Shown in pieces: positions 14,986-22,335 of a DNA stretch of 23,255 nt. Position 1 is the stretch's first letter, and each line of letters opens with the position of its first letter. The stretch covers positions 1 through 23,255 of the forward strand of contig JBPCOJ010000084.1 of assembly GCA_051000345.1 (NCBI GenBank). The letters run 5' to 3'. The stretch comes from JBHENC01 sp051000345 (GTDB taxonomy: Bacteria > Acidobacteriota > Blastocatellia > Pyrinomonadales > Pyrinomonadaceae). The notes beneath the pieces were generated by a model. The model was not told the origin of the DNA. It was given only the letters and a program-made list of their open reading frames with translations, and made no database searches. The position numbers and the translations under genes were made by a program.

Positions 14986-15534
14986 TCATCTTCTTCTTCG
15001 CAGCATTCCCGTGCTGCGGCGGGCGACGCGGCGGCGAAAGGCAAACTGTTTGCGTTGCATCGCGCGTTCGCTTAAAAATCCGTCGATGACATACAACGCG
15101 ACGGTGCCGATAATGGTCGTGCCGATGATTTTGAAGGCCGCGACTTGCGCAAAAGGCACGAGCGATGGTTGGTCGAGCAAGCGTTGGAGGAAAACGTAAA
15201 CAAGCGAATCGAGCAACGCCGCACCTGCTAAGACGGGAATTCTGAGCAGAGGGTTGTCAAGCATAATGCGCGTCGCAATGCTCGCCACGACATACGCCGT
15301 CAAAGTCTTGGAGAAGCCGCCCGCGCCGAGCAGCCCGCCGCTTAAGGCGTCCGTTGCGAGTCCCGCGATTGCGCCGATGGTCAAGGCCTGCAAAGCGTCG
15401 CGCTGCAACGCGAAGTAAACAACGACGATGAGCGGCAAATCAAAGTAGTCCTTAAATGGACGCCAGACCGCGGGCAAAGATGCTTGTAGGATAATCGCCA
15501 GCCCGAGGACTACCGCAATTTTCAGTTGACGCAA
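14986..15534 (-). CDS. mreD: Rod-shape-determining protein MreD
   Basis: MreD is the small integral membrane part of the MreBCD elongation complex. The 182-residue protein is almost entirely hydrophobic, with about five membrane segments (for example I-A-V-V-L-G-L-A-I-I-L-Q-A near the start). It contains D-L-P-L-I-V-V-V-Y-F-A-L and the family-typical G-x-x-A-G-L-A-T-D-A-L-S-G-G-L-L-G-A-G-G-F region. It ends in a basic cytoplasmic tail (R-R-R-V-A-R-R). The start is TTG at 15532-15534, supported by a GGAGG 10 nt upstream, the clearest ribosome-binding site in this block. It lies between mreC and mrdA in the expected order. MreD sequences diverge strongly, so the call leans on topology and position as well as motifs. 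Confidence 0.9.
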   Translation of the reverse strand: MRQLKIAVVLGLAIILQASLPAVWRPFKDYFDLPLIVVVYFALQRDALQALTIGAIAGLATDALSGGLLGAGGFSKTLTAYVVASIATRIMLDNPLLRIPVLAGAALLDSLVYVFLQRLLDQPSLVPFAQVAAFKIIGTTIIGTVALYVIDGFLSERAMQRKQFAFRRRVARRSTGMLRRRR

Positions 15535-15557
15535 GCTCTCGAAACCTCCGAGAAATC

Positions 15558-15578
15558 TGCAATTGCGAATTGCAAATT
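15558..15578. repeat. Heptamer-periodic tract, mreD-mreC gap
   Basis: Three words in register, TGCAATT, GCGAATT, GCAAATT, run into the mreC stop codon (15577-15579). GCAATT (15559-15564) and AATTGC (15568-15573) can fold with a 3-nt loop. It is shorter than the other three tracts and lacks a second distant arm. Confidence 0.6.
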
Positions 15579-16485
15579 ACTTCTTCTTTCCTTTGTCGGC
15601 ATTCGGCAAGGCCTGTGTCATCGGTTCGCGCTGCGGCGGGTGATACAAAAGCGCGGCTACTTCTTCGAGCGAGTTGAGCCGCGCGCCGGGTTTAATGCGA
15701 ATGATGTGCGGCTGCGTCGCGGAGCCGTGCGTCAACTGCACGACTGTGCCGACGTTCAAGCCCGGCGGATAAATGCCGTCCTGCCCTGTCGTCACCACGT
15801 AGTCGCCTTCGTTGACCGTTTCCAATCCTGAAACGTAACGCATTTCGACAAGCCCGTTTTCGCCCAATCCTTTAACGGAGCCGAGCGCGCTCGATTGACC
15901 GAGTTGGCCGACGACCGCGCCCGCGCCCGATTTTTCATCCGTGATAAGACGAATCTGCGCCGTCCATGGGCTTGTTGCGACGACGCGCCCGACGATGCCG
16001 CCCGGCGTCACCACGGGCATGTTCGGCTGCAAGCCCGAAGACGAGCCGCGATTGATAATGACCGTGTCGAACCACGCCGACGGATCACGCGCAATCACAC
16101 GCGCCGGAACGACACCGTACTGGCTGTGTTCCTTGAGATCAAGCAAACTTTTCAATCGCTCATTCTCGTCAATGGCCGCGCGCGATTTGTGTAGTTCGAT
16201 ATCAAGCGTCTCGACGCGTTGTTTCAACGAATCGTTTTCGGCGAGGGCGGTGCGTAGATTGCCTATCTTCTGGAACATGCCGACTCCGGCGCTGCCCGCG
16301 CCCGTCGTGACACGCTCGAAAGGCGAAGCAAGCGCCTGTATCCACGCACGCACCACGCGCTGCTTGCTCATGTCGCCGCCCTCGCGCGCGTCAATCGACA
16401 TCATCACGAGAAAAACGAAAAGCAAGCCGATCAACAACAGCGGCGAGCGCTGGCGTATCTCCTTCTGTGTGCGAATCGTTGCCAT
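15577..16485 (-). CDS. mreC: Rod-shape-determining protein MreC
   Basis: MreC is the periplasmic scaffold that links MreB/MreD to PBP2. The 302-residue protein has a short basic cytoplasmic start, one membrane segment (about 15-31, L-L-L-I-G-L-L-F-V-F-L-V-M-M), a coiled coil at about 72-118, and the paired beta-barrel region with A-R-V-I-A-R-D-P-S-A-W-F-D, I-N-R-G-S-S-S-G-L, G-G-I-V-G-R-V and T-S-G/T-G-Q-D-G-I-Y-P-P-G. It ends in a short basic Lys tail. The ATG is at 16483-16485, with no Shine-Dalgarno; a heptamer tract begins 5 nt upstream. The order mreB-mreC-mreD is the universal arrangement. The gene appears complete. Confidence 0.95.
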   Translation of the reverse strand: MATIRTQKEIRQRSPLLLIGLLFVFLVMMSIDAREGGDMSKQRVVRAWIQALASPFERVTTGAGSAGVGMFQKIGNLRTALAENDSLKQRVETLDIELHKSRAAIDENERLKSLLDLKEHSQYGVVPARVIARDPSAWFDTVIINRGSSSGLQPNMPVVTPGGIVGRVVATSPWTAQIRLITDEKSGAGAVVGQLGQSSALGSVKGLGENGLVEMRYVSGLETVNEGDYVVTTGQDGIYPPGLNVGTVVQLTHGSATQPHIIRIKPGARLNSLEEVAALLYHPPQREPMTQALPNADKGKKK

Positions 16486-16490
16486 AAAAC

Positions 16491-16563
16491 TAGATGTTAG
16501 ATGTCGGATGTTAGATATTAGTCAAAGCGTGTTTCTACCAGCATCTAATATCTAACATCCTAT
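16491..16563. repeat. Heptamer-periodic inverted repeat, mreC-mreB gap
   Basis: Words TAGATGT, TAGATGT, CGGATGT, TAGATAT run in register at 16491-16518. ATCTAAT, ATCTAAC, ATCCTAT at 16543-16563 are their complement. GGATGTTAGATATTAG (16506-16521) and CTAATATCTAACATCC (16545-16560) form a perfect 16-bp inverted repeat with a 23-nt loop, the strongest hairpin of the set. Confidence 0.85.
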
Positions 16564-16571
16564 CTCTGTTT

Positions 16572-17618
16572 TCATGTTCCGCTGACAAGCGTGTTGTCCC
16601 ATTTGACGCGTTTCAGAAGATTGAAGTCTGAAAGCATTTTGCCTGTGCCGAGCACGACTGATGAAAGCGGATCGTCGGCGACGGAGACGGGAAGTCCTGT
16701 TTCAATGGAGAGACGGCGATCAAGATTCTTGAGCAGCGCGCCGCCGCCCGTTAGCACGATGCCGCGCTCGACGATGTCTGCGGATAATTCCGGCGGCGTT
16801 CTTTCGAGAGCGACGCGCACGGCATTAACAATCGTGGCGACGGAATCGGCGAGCGACTCGCGTATCTCTTCGTCGGAGATGGTGATCGTTTTCGGGATGC
16901 CTTCGATCAGATTGCGCCCGCGAACTTCCATCGAGAGCGGCTCGTCAAGAGGAAACGCCGAGCCGAGTTCGCACTTGATCGCTTCGGCGGTGCGTTCGCC
17001 GATCAGCAAGTTGTATTTGCGTTTGATGTACTGCGTGATCGCTTCGTCCATTTCGTTTCCGGCGACGCGGACGGCGCGCGAGTAAACGATGCCGGACAGC
17101 GAAATCACGGCGATGTCGGTTGTTCCGCCGCCGACATCCACGATCATGTTGCCGTGCGGCTCCGTGATCGGAAGCCCTGCGCCGATAGCCGCCGCCATCG
17201 CCTCTTCGACAAGGTAAACTTCCGAAGCCTTCGCGCGATACGCACTGTCTTCGACGGCGCGGCGTTCGACCTGCGTTATCTCCGACGGGATGCCGATGAC
17301 GACGCGCGGGCTGACCCACGTTTTGCCGTTGTGCGCTTTGCGTATGAAGTGCTGAAGCATTTTTTCAGTGACTTCAAAATTGGCGATGACGCCGTCCTTC
17401 ATCGGGCGAATGGCGACGATGTTGCCGGGCGTGCGTCCGAGCATTTCCTTCGCATCGCGCCCGACGGCTTCGACGGCGTTGGTGACTTTGTTGATTGCCA
17501 CGATGCTCGGCTCCGACACGACGATGCCGCGCCCTTTGGCGTAGACGAGCGTATTGGCTGTGCCGAGATCAATGGCGAGGTCGCTGGAGAAAAGGCTGAA
17601 AATGGATTTAAGTGCCAT
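16572..17618 (-). CDS. mreB: Rod-shape-determining protein MreB (bacterial actin)
   Basis: MreB polymerises at the inner membrane and orients the elongation machinery. The 348-residue protein has all actin-fold ATP-binding motifs: phosphate 1 at D17-L-G-T-A-N-T, phosphate 2 at D161-V-G-G-G-T-T-D, and the adenosine motif L-T-G-G-G-A-L-L-K near the C-terminus. V-E-E-A-M-A-A-A-I-G-A-G-L-P is also intact. The N-terminal S-I-F-S-L-F-S-S-D is compatible with the family's membrane-contacting end. Length is standard. The ATG is at 17616-17618 with only a weak GGA upstream. A 195-nt gap separates it from the diguanylate cyclase gene, so it probably has its own promoter, though I could not identify a convincing one. 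Confidence 0.97.
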   Translation of the reverse strand: MALKSIFSLFSSDLAIDLGTANTLVYAKGRGIVVSEPSIVAINKVTNAVEAVGRDAKEMLGRTPGNIVAIRPMKDGVIANFEVTEKMLQHFIRKAHNGKTWVSPRVVIGIPSEITQVERRAVEDSAYRAKASEVYLVEEAMAAAIGAGLPITEPHGNMIVDVGGGTTDIAVISLSGIVYSRAVRVAGNEMDEAITQYIKRKYNLLIGERTAEAIKCELGSAFPLDEPLSMEVRGRNLIEGIPKTITISDEEIRESLADSVATIVNAVRVALERTPPELSADIVERGIVLTGGGALLKNLDRRLSIETGLPVSVADDPLSSVVLGTGKMLSDFNLLKRVKWDNTLVSGT

Positions 17619-17813
17619 TCAATATGATGTCCGTAATCTGCAAAATGAAATTCGTTGAAAATAAATTTGTTCGGGGGAAGCAAACGTCGCGCGGCAGCCT
17701 CCTTTTTCTCGCGTAATAAACATCCCGCAGAGGTCATAGACGTTCGCCACACGGAAAGCTTTGCGCCGAGCAAGACCTAACAGATTAAGATACACCGAAG
17801 AGCGCTTGTTATG

Positions 17814-19364
17814 CTATGAAGAAATTACTTTTTCGTTTTCGGGGAGCGTAGAAAATTCCGTCGCGGTGCGAATACAATTTTTGCGCGCGGCCTTCGCTTC
17901 GTACATCGCCGTGTCTGCGGCGGCGATTAACTGCTGCGGCGATTGAGCGTTTTCGGGAAACGCGGCGACGCCGAAGCTCGCCGTTAAATGCAAACTCAAG
18001 CGCCGCCCGCCTGTAAATTCATGCTCCGCGATGCGCTCGCGGATACGCTCGGCGACGCGCGCCGCCTGCGCTATGCCTGTCTCCGGCAGGATCACCACGA
18101 ATTCATCGCCGCCGTAGCGCGCCACAGCATCCGTATCGCGTATGCAGGCGAGAATCACCGCCGCCGTTTCCATTAATACATGCGAGCCGACGAGATGACC
18201 GTTCGCATCGTTGATGCGCTTAAAATCGTCCAGATCGAGAAAGATTGCCGACAAATTCGAGTTGTAGCGGCGCGCGCGCCTGACTTCGGTTAAAAGAAAC
18301 TGGCGTAGATAACGCGCGTTGTGAAGCTTCGTCAGATCATCTGTTTGCGAGAGCCTTTCGGCTTCGGCGATGCGGACGGCGTTGGCGAGCGCGCAGGCGA
18401 GCGGCAGCGCGAGCGATTGAAGCAGCACGGACTCTTTTTGCGTGAACGACTTTGCCGCCACGCCCTCGCGCGCGGCCTCGATTACGCCCAACAGTTGTTC
18501 ACCGCAGACGAGCGGCACGGCGATAATGCGCCGCCCGTTCTCCGTCTTTTTTACAACTTCGGCAATCACTGCGGCGCGGCGCGCGGCCTGCGATTCCGCG
18601 CCGTTGAGCGCGAGCGCATCGCCCATTAAACGCCGCCGCCAATCATCGACGGGAAGCGCCGCACGCTCGCTCGGCAAGACGCCGCGTGCGGCAAGTGGTT
18701 CGAGCGCAGAAGCGTCCGCGCCGCCGCTCGTTTCGCCGGAAAGATAAATCGTCCAGCGGTCTGCCTGAACAAGCTGCGCGAGGCCGACCAGAGCGGTTTG
18801 CGCCGCCGCTTTTTGATCGCTGGCAAAATGGAGCGAGGCCATTACTTCGGACGCCGCGCGTAAGTGGTTTTTGTTGAGATTGCCCGGCAGCAAAAACGCG
18901 TTCGGCTCGGGCAGCGTGTCGAAGAATTCGCGCAGTGAGGGCAGTTCGGCGGTTGTGCCGCGTTCTTCCAAGTCGCGCAAAATCGCCGGAACCTGTGTCG
19001 GTTCGTCGGCGACCGCGTGGAAGCCCAAGCGTTTGAGCGCCGCCGCATCGAGCATTCGTTTGGGATGCCGTGCTTCATCCTGCGCGCGGTAACGGCAGGC
19101 GATGAGCGGCGCGCCCGGCCAGAGATTTGCGGCGAGCGTCATCACGCCGTGAAGCTGCATCGAAGTCGTCTGCGCGGTCACTTCATAAAGCACTGCGAGC
19201 AGCGGCAAAGCGGCGGTAGCGCCTGCGTCGTTGTCGGCATTGCGATGCTGTTGATGCTGGCGTTTGTCGTGTAGCTCGGCGACGACTTTCGCTTCATGCA
19301 GGATTTCGACGAGCGCCGCAGTTGCGCCCGCGCCGTCAGTTAAAAGAATCACACGCTTTGTCAT
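17814..19364 (-). CDS. GAF-GGDEF diguanylate cyclase with degenerate receiver-like N-terminus
   Basis: The 516-residue protein ends in a GGDEF domain that makes cyclic di-GMP from two GTP. The signature is G418-G-D-E-F422, preceded by an intact inhibitory site R409-D-T-D412, so product feedback is likely. D-L-D-D-F-K-R-I-N-D marks the metal/GTP-binding strand. The middle (about 185-335) has a GAF-like pattern. The first 150 residues begin like a response-regulator fold (R-V-I-L-L-T-D) and contain A-P-L-I-A-C-R-Y, but I cannot find the acidic pocket and phospho-acceptor Asp in the usual places, so a pseudo-receiver is my inference. No membrane segment is seen. I use the ATG at 19362-19364; a TTG five codons upstream is possible. 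It follows the FecR-domain gene by 44 nt and precedes mreB. Confidence 0.9.
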   Translation of the reverse strand: MTKRVILLTDGAGATAALVEILHEAKVVAELHDKRQHQQHRNADNDAGATAALPLLAVLYEVTAQTTSMQLHGVMTLAANLWPGAPLIACRYRAQDEARHPKRMLDAAALKRLGFHAVADEPTQVPAILRDLEERGTTAELPSLREFFDTLPEPNAFLLPGNLNKNHLRAASEVMASLHFASDQKAAAQTALVGLAQLVQADRWTIYLSGETSGGADASALEPLAARGVLPSERAALPVDDWRRRLMGDALALNGAESQAARRAAVIAEVVKKTENGRRIIAVPLVCGEQLLGVIEAAREGVAAKSFTQKESVLLQSLALPLACALANAVRIAEAERLSQTDDLTKLHNARYLRQFLLTEVRRARRYNSNLSAIFLDLDDFKRINDANGHLVGSHVLMETAAVILACIRDTDAVARYGGDEFVVILPETGIAQAARVAERIRERIAEHEFTGGRRLSLHLTASFGVAAFPENAQSPQQLIAAADTAMYEAKAARKNCIRTATEFSTLPENEKVISS

Positions 19365-19392
19365 AAGTGCATCAAACAAGGCTTGCCGGGAA

Positions 19393-19425
19393 ATTCAGTG
19401 CGTTGCATTCAGTGCGTTGCATTCA
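19393..19425. repeat. 14-bp tandem duplication across the FecR-gene stop
   Basis: ATTCAGTGCGTTGC occurs twice in tandem (19393-19406, 19407-19420), followed by ATTCA. It duplicates the last codons and stop of the FecR-domain gene, so the reading frame is unaffected. The unit is two times seven bases, like the period of the tracts in the rod operon, but it is not an inverted repeat. Confidence 0.8.
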
Positions 19426-20653
19426 ATGGAAAACGGTACTGGTTTTTGTTGCCCTGCGGATCGCGTGCTTCGACAAGAACATCGCGCGCCGCTTCGGGAG
19501 CAGTGATCTGTAATTGAAACGAAGCGTCGCCCGCGACGAGCGTTTCGCGCCCGTTGATGCGAACGGTAGTTCCCGGCTCGGCACGCCCGCGCGCAAGGTA
19601 AATTTGGCCGCCGATGTGCTCCGTAGACCAATTGGAAACAGATACTTGCTGGCCTGTGCCGTTTGGCGCGACAACAAACTTTTGCGGCTCGCTCCAATCG
19701 CTTGTTTGACCCGATGCGGCGGTTGCGCGCACGCGCCAGAAATAAACGCCGGAACGCAAATCGCTCGCGTTGAGGCCGGTGGCAACGAGTTGATCGCGCT
19801 CGAAAACCTTGCCCGCCGGAACAAAGAAGGGCGAGGTCGCTACTTCGACGCGGTAATGCGCCGCCAGCCCTGAAGCGGGACGCTGCCAGCGCAACGCGAC
19901 ATCGGCTGCGCCGCCTGCGCCGACAAGTATCTTCGCCAAATCGCGCGGCTCAATCGGCGCTGGAATATCGAGCAAGCGTTCGCGCTTCGCAAAGTTGCCC
20001 GAAGGATTGACGGCAACATATTCGCCGCCGCGCAGTGTTGTTTTGCCGCCGTCGCGCGTGGTCGTTTCAAGCGTTCCCTCGCCGACGCGAATCTCTTCCG
20101 TCTTGTCCGGGTTGACGGCAAAACTCGCGCCGGTTTGCGCGGCCATTTTATTTTCCGTTTGTTTGGTTTCGACGATGTTCGTGCCGCCGTCCGTCTGCTG
20201 CTCTGTGCGATAGCTGATCTGCCCGCTATCGACGGCAACGCGGACATTCGTTTTCTGTCCTTCGTTGGTGGCGACGGTGTTGGCGCGCAAAGTCGAAGTC
20301 GTGTTCGGGCGCACGACGAGCATCGAACCATCCGCGAGGCCGATGCGCGCGCGCCCGTCCGTTCCTGTTTGCACTGTGTCGCCCGGATAAAGCTGTGTCT
20401 GGGAACCGGCGGCGACGGTTTCGCGCGTGGTGGCGCGCACGACTCGCACATCACCCTCGAAGGAAACGAAGCGCGCACCGGCGGGAGCCTGCACTTGCGT
20501 GCCGACGCGGTTTAAGGGATTGCCGTATTTCCAGACGTAGACAGTCGCGCCCGCCGCCAAGCACGCGAGCGCGAAGAGTGCGATGCCGAGATAGATAATC
20601 CGCTTCGGGACAATCCACCACTCCATATCAAAGCGCGTCGGTTTATTTTGCAT
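19409..20653 (-). CDS. Membrane-anchored FecR-domain protein
   Basis: The 414-residue protein has a short cytoplasmic start, one membrane segment (about 18-42, I-I-Y-L-G-I-A-L-F-A-L-A-C-L-A) and a large periplasmic part. Residues about 60-215 show a FecR domain (V-S-F-E-G-D-V-R-V, P-G-D-T-V-Q-T-G-x-D-G-R-A-R-I, D-G-S-M-L-V-V-R-P, and G-x-A-A-Q-T-G-x-x-F-A-V-N). Residues about 250-330 resemble a fibronectin-type or sugar-binding beta sandwich (Y-R-V-E-V-A, G-V-Y-F-W-R-V-R-A), and the C-terminus is an Ig-like fold (V-R-I-N-G-R). Classical FecR senses iron-siderophore signals with an ECF sigma factor; none is here, so this is the broader wall- or carbohydrate-associated FecR type. The start ATG (20651-20653) lacks a ribosome-binding site and overlaps a small upstream frame by 11 nt. 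Confidence 0.88.
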   Translation of the reverse strand: MQNKPTRFDMEWWIVPKRIIYLGIALFALACLAAGATVYVWKYGNPLNRVGTQVQAPAGARFVSFEGDVRVVRATTRETVAAGSQTQLYPGDTVQTGTDGRARIGLADGSMLVVRPNTTSTLRANTVATNEGQKTNVRVAVDSGQISYRTEQQTDGGTNIVETKQTENKMAAQTGASFAVNPDKTEEIRVGEGTLETTTRDGGKTTLRGGEYVAVNPSGNFAKRERLLDIPAPIEPRDLAKILVGAGGAADVALRWQRPASGLAAHYRVEVATSPFFVPAGKVFERDQLVATGLNASDLRSGVYFWRVRATAASGQTSDWSEPQKFVVAPNGTGQQVSVSNWSTEHIGGQIYLARGRAEPGTTVRINGRETLVAGDASFQLQITAPEAARDVLVEARDPQGNKNQYRFPLNATH

Positions 20654-20798
20654 CGTCGAGAACTGGCTTAAAATTGAGGAACGAAAGATCGTCGTAAGCT
20701 GCGTCGGCGCGGGCAGGGCTTGCCGTTCGCTGCGCCGCGTTCGTGTGAAGGAGTGAATGCTCTTTGCTATTGCCTTTGGACGGCGAGCGGCTATGCAT
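20643..20798 (-). CDS. Possible 51-residue upstream ORF coupled to the FecR-domain gene
   Basis: From the ATG at 20796-20798 a 51-residue frame runs through a basic Ser-rich start and ends D-D-L-S-F-L-N-F-K-P-V-L-D-D-A-K. Its stop codon overlaps the first 11 nt of the FecR-domain gene, which has no ribosome-binding site of its own, so translational coupling would make sense. No homology or motif is recognised, and chance is a serious alternative. Confidence 0.3.
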   Translation of the reverse strand: MHSRSPSKGNSKEHSLLHTNAAQRTASPARADAAYDDLSFLNFKPVLDDAK

Positions 20799-20882
20799 CG
20801 CTATCCACTTGAAAATTAACACATAAACGCGCGGCGGTTCAAGCATGTTTTCGCGCCGCTTAATTTCCGGTTATACCTAAAG

Positions 20883-20909
20883 AAAAAAGCTGCTCCTTAT
20901 CAGAGCAGC
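20883..20909 (-). terminator. Intrinsic terminator after the exported-protein pair
   Basis: On the minus strand, GCTGCTC pairs perfectly with GAGCAGC (20889-20895 with 20903-20909) around a 7-nt loop and is followed at once by six T residues (20883-20888 complemented). It lies about 30 nt beyond the stop of the metalloprotease-like gene. This is the clearest intrinsic terminator in the window and separates the right-hand pair from the FecR-domain gene. Confidence 0.88.
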
Positions 20910-20939
20910 CTTATTCTCTTTGATAGATAATCCTATTGG

Positions 20940-22322
20940 TTACGGAGCACGTTGCAGAAACACATCCCACGCCCATCTGCCGACATGCGAATGCCGCGCG
21001 TCATCCACCTTCGCCCTGTACCGGAACTGATTGCCGTACTCGTCCACTCGCTTCGATTCCTTGTACTTTAAGGAGATTGAATCAATGTTCAATTCCGGCA
21101 AGGTGTGCAACTCATTGGCTTCACTGATGCCGTTGTGATTCGTGTCTTGCCACAATCTTAGCTCAGAGAAGATGGCGTCTCTCGCATCTATCACACCGTC
21201 AGACTTGCCGCCATTTTCTACCTTATCGTACTCAGCCAGTGCGAGAAAGCCGTTGCGTTGTGTGCCCGCAGGCGGTTCGGGTTGTGGTGTGAAGTTGCCG
21301 AAGAGTTCCGCACCATTATCAATTGTGCCGTTACCATTTCGGTCAAGCGCGAGCCATGCGTCATCCGAGGCAGCACTCGTCCAAGATAATCTGTCTTTAA
21401 TGCCATTGCTGTTAAGGTCAAAGTCAACGCCATTGGCAAGGTCTGTGAGATTGAAGCCGTTGCCGAGCACATCTACTAAGATGGGAGACCCATACTGATC
21501 GCTACCTGTATTTAATTGGCACTGGCAAGTTGATGGATTCCAGTTATATGGTGAACCCATATTAAAACAATCTTGCATTTGTTGAGCGTCACATCCCCCG
21601 CCTCCGGGTGGTGGCGGCGGGGGTGGTTGATAAGGATAGGATGAACTTACCGCATTGATGTCGCACTGTGTTCCATTAGTTGCCATTACACCATTTACAT
21701 CGTTTACGCTGGCGCTGGGGCGATTCATTTCGCTCTGCCCAGCCTGTGCCAAATCATTGGGAACATCACTCAAACCCATAGTATGACCAATTTCATGCAA
21801 GCCAAGTTTTAGAAAGATACTCTCGTAGCCAAGAGCATTTTCATTGTAGAAATTAACCGGTGGATTAGTGTTCGGTATTGTCGCTTGTGGGTTGAAAACT
21901 ATTGTTGCGCTACTTGCTACAAGTGAGCCGGGAGCTGACGTGACTCTTGCCTCCGAGACGCGCCCTACTGTTGATATTGGTCCGTTTTGAAACGTGAGCG
22001 TTGTAGGATTATTTGTGCCGGTTGGTGGAGTTGATATAACGAATGTCACCCCGGAATTGTTAGCTCGATTTTGATCGTTCCAATTATTGATAGCCCCTTC
22101 AAGTTGGCTTCTTTGACGATGGTCAGTTATGTTTCCGAGACTAACGTAGACTACCGCGTCTTGCGGCCAATGAGGAAGTGTATTAGGAGTGGGACATGAC
22201 GAAGACTGAGCGTTACTCAGTCCGACAGCGAAAATCAGTAAACATAACACTGTAATGCACACTACAAATGTAGTAAACCCTAAGACCCGCAACAACTGTG
22301 TAAAAAGACGTTTGGATTGCAT
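20940..22322 (-). CDS. Secreted metzincin-like metalloprotease with calcium-binding repeats
   Basis: The 460-residue protein from the ATG at 22320-22322 has a signal peptide (hydrophobic about 12-33, with a likely cut near S-N-A-Q-S). The following domain holds the zinc motif H176-E-I-G-H180-x2-G-L-S-D186, a metzincin-type HExxHxxGxxD with Asp as third ligand, and a later V-M-A-T that could be the Met-turn. A Pro/Gly linker (seven Pro, four Gly) leads to a Cys-containing module ending C-Q-C-Q. A C-terminal region then shows D-L-N-S-N-G and D-R-N-G-N-G-T-I-D-N-G-A-E-L-F-G, Ca2+-loop repeats seen in large exported haemolysin-type proteins. It probably acts outside the cell or on the surface. 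It follows the secreted protein upstream by 13 nt and is closed by a terminator. The frame could start at 22439, but that would overlap the upstream gene. Confidence 0.82.
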   Translation of the reverse strand: MQSKRLFTQLLRVLGFTTFVVCITVLCLLIFAVGLSNAQSSSCPTPNTLPHWPQDAVVYVSLGNITDHRQRSQLEGAINNWNDQNRANNSGVTFVISTPPTGTNNPTTLTFQNGPISTVGRVSEARVTSAPGSLVASSATIVFNPQATIPNTNPPVNFYNENALGYESIFLKLGLHEIGHTMGLSDVPNDLAQAGQSEMNRPSASVNDVNGVMATNGTQCDINAVSSSYPYQPPPPPPPGGGGCDAQQMQDCFNMGSPYNWNPSTCQCQLNTGSDQYGSPILVDVLGNGFNLTDLANGVDFDLNSNGIKDRLSWTSAASDDAWLALDRNGNGTIDNGAELFGNFTPQPEPPAGTQRNGFLALAEYDKVENGGKSDGVIDARDAIFSELRLWQDTNHNGISEANELHTLPELNIDSISLKYKESKRVDEYGNQFRYRAKVDDARHSHVGRWAWDVFLQRAP

Positions 22323-22335
22323 GTCTAGCTTCTTT

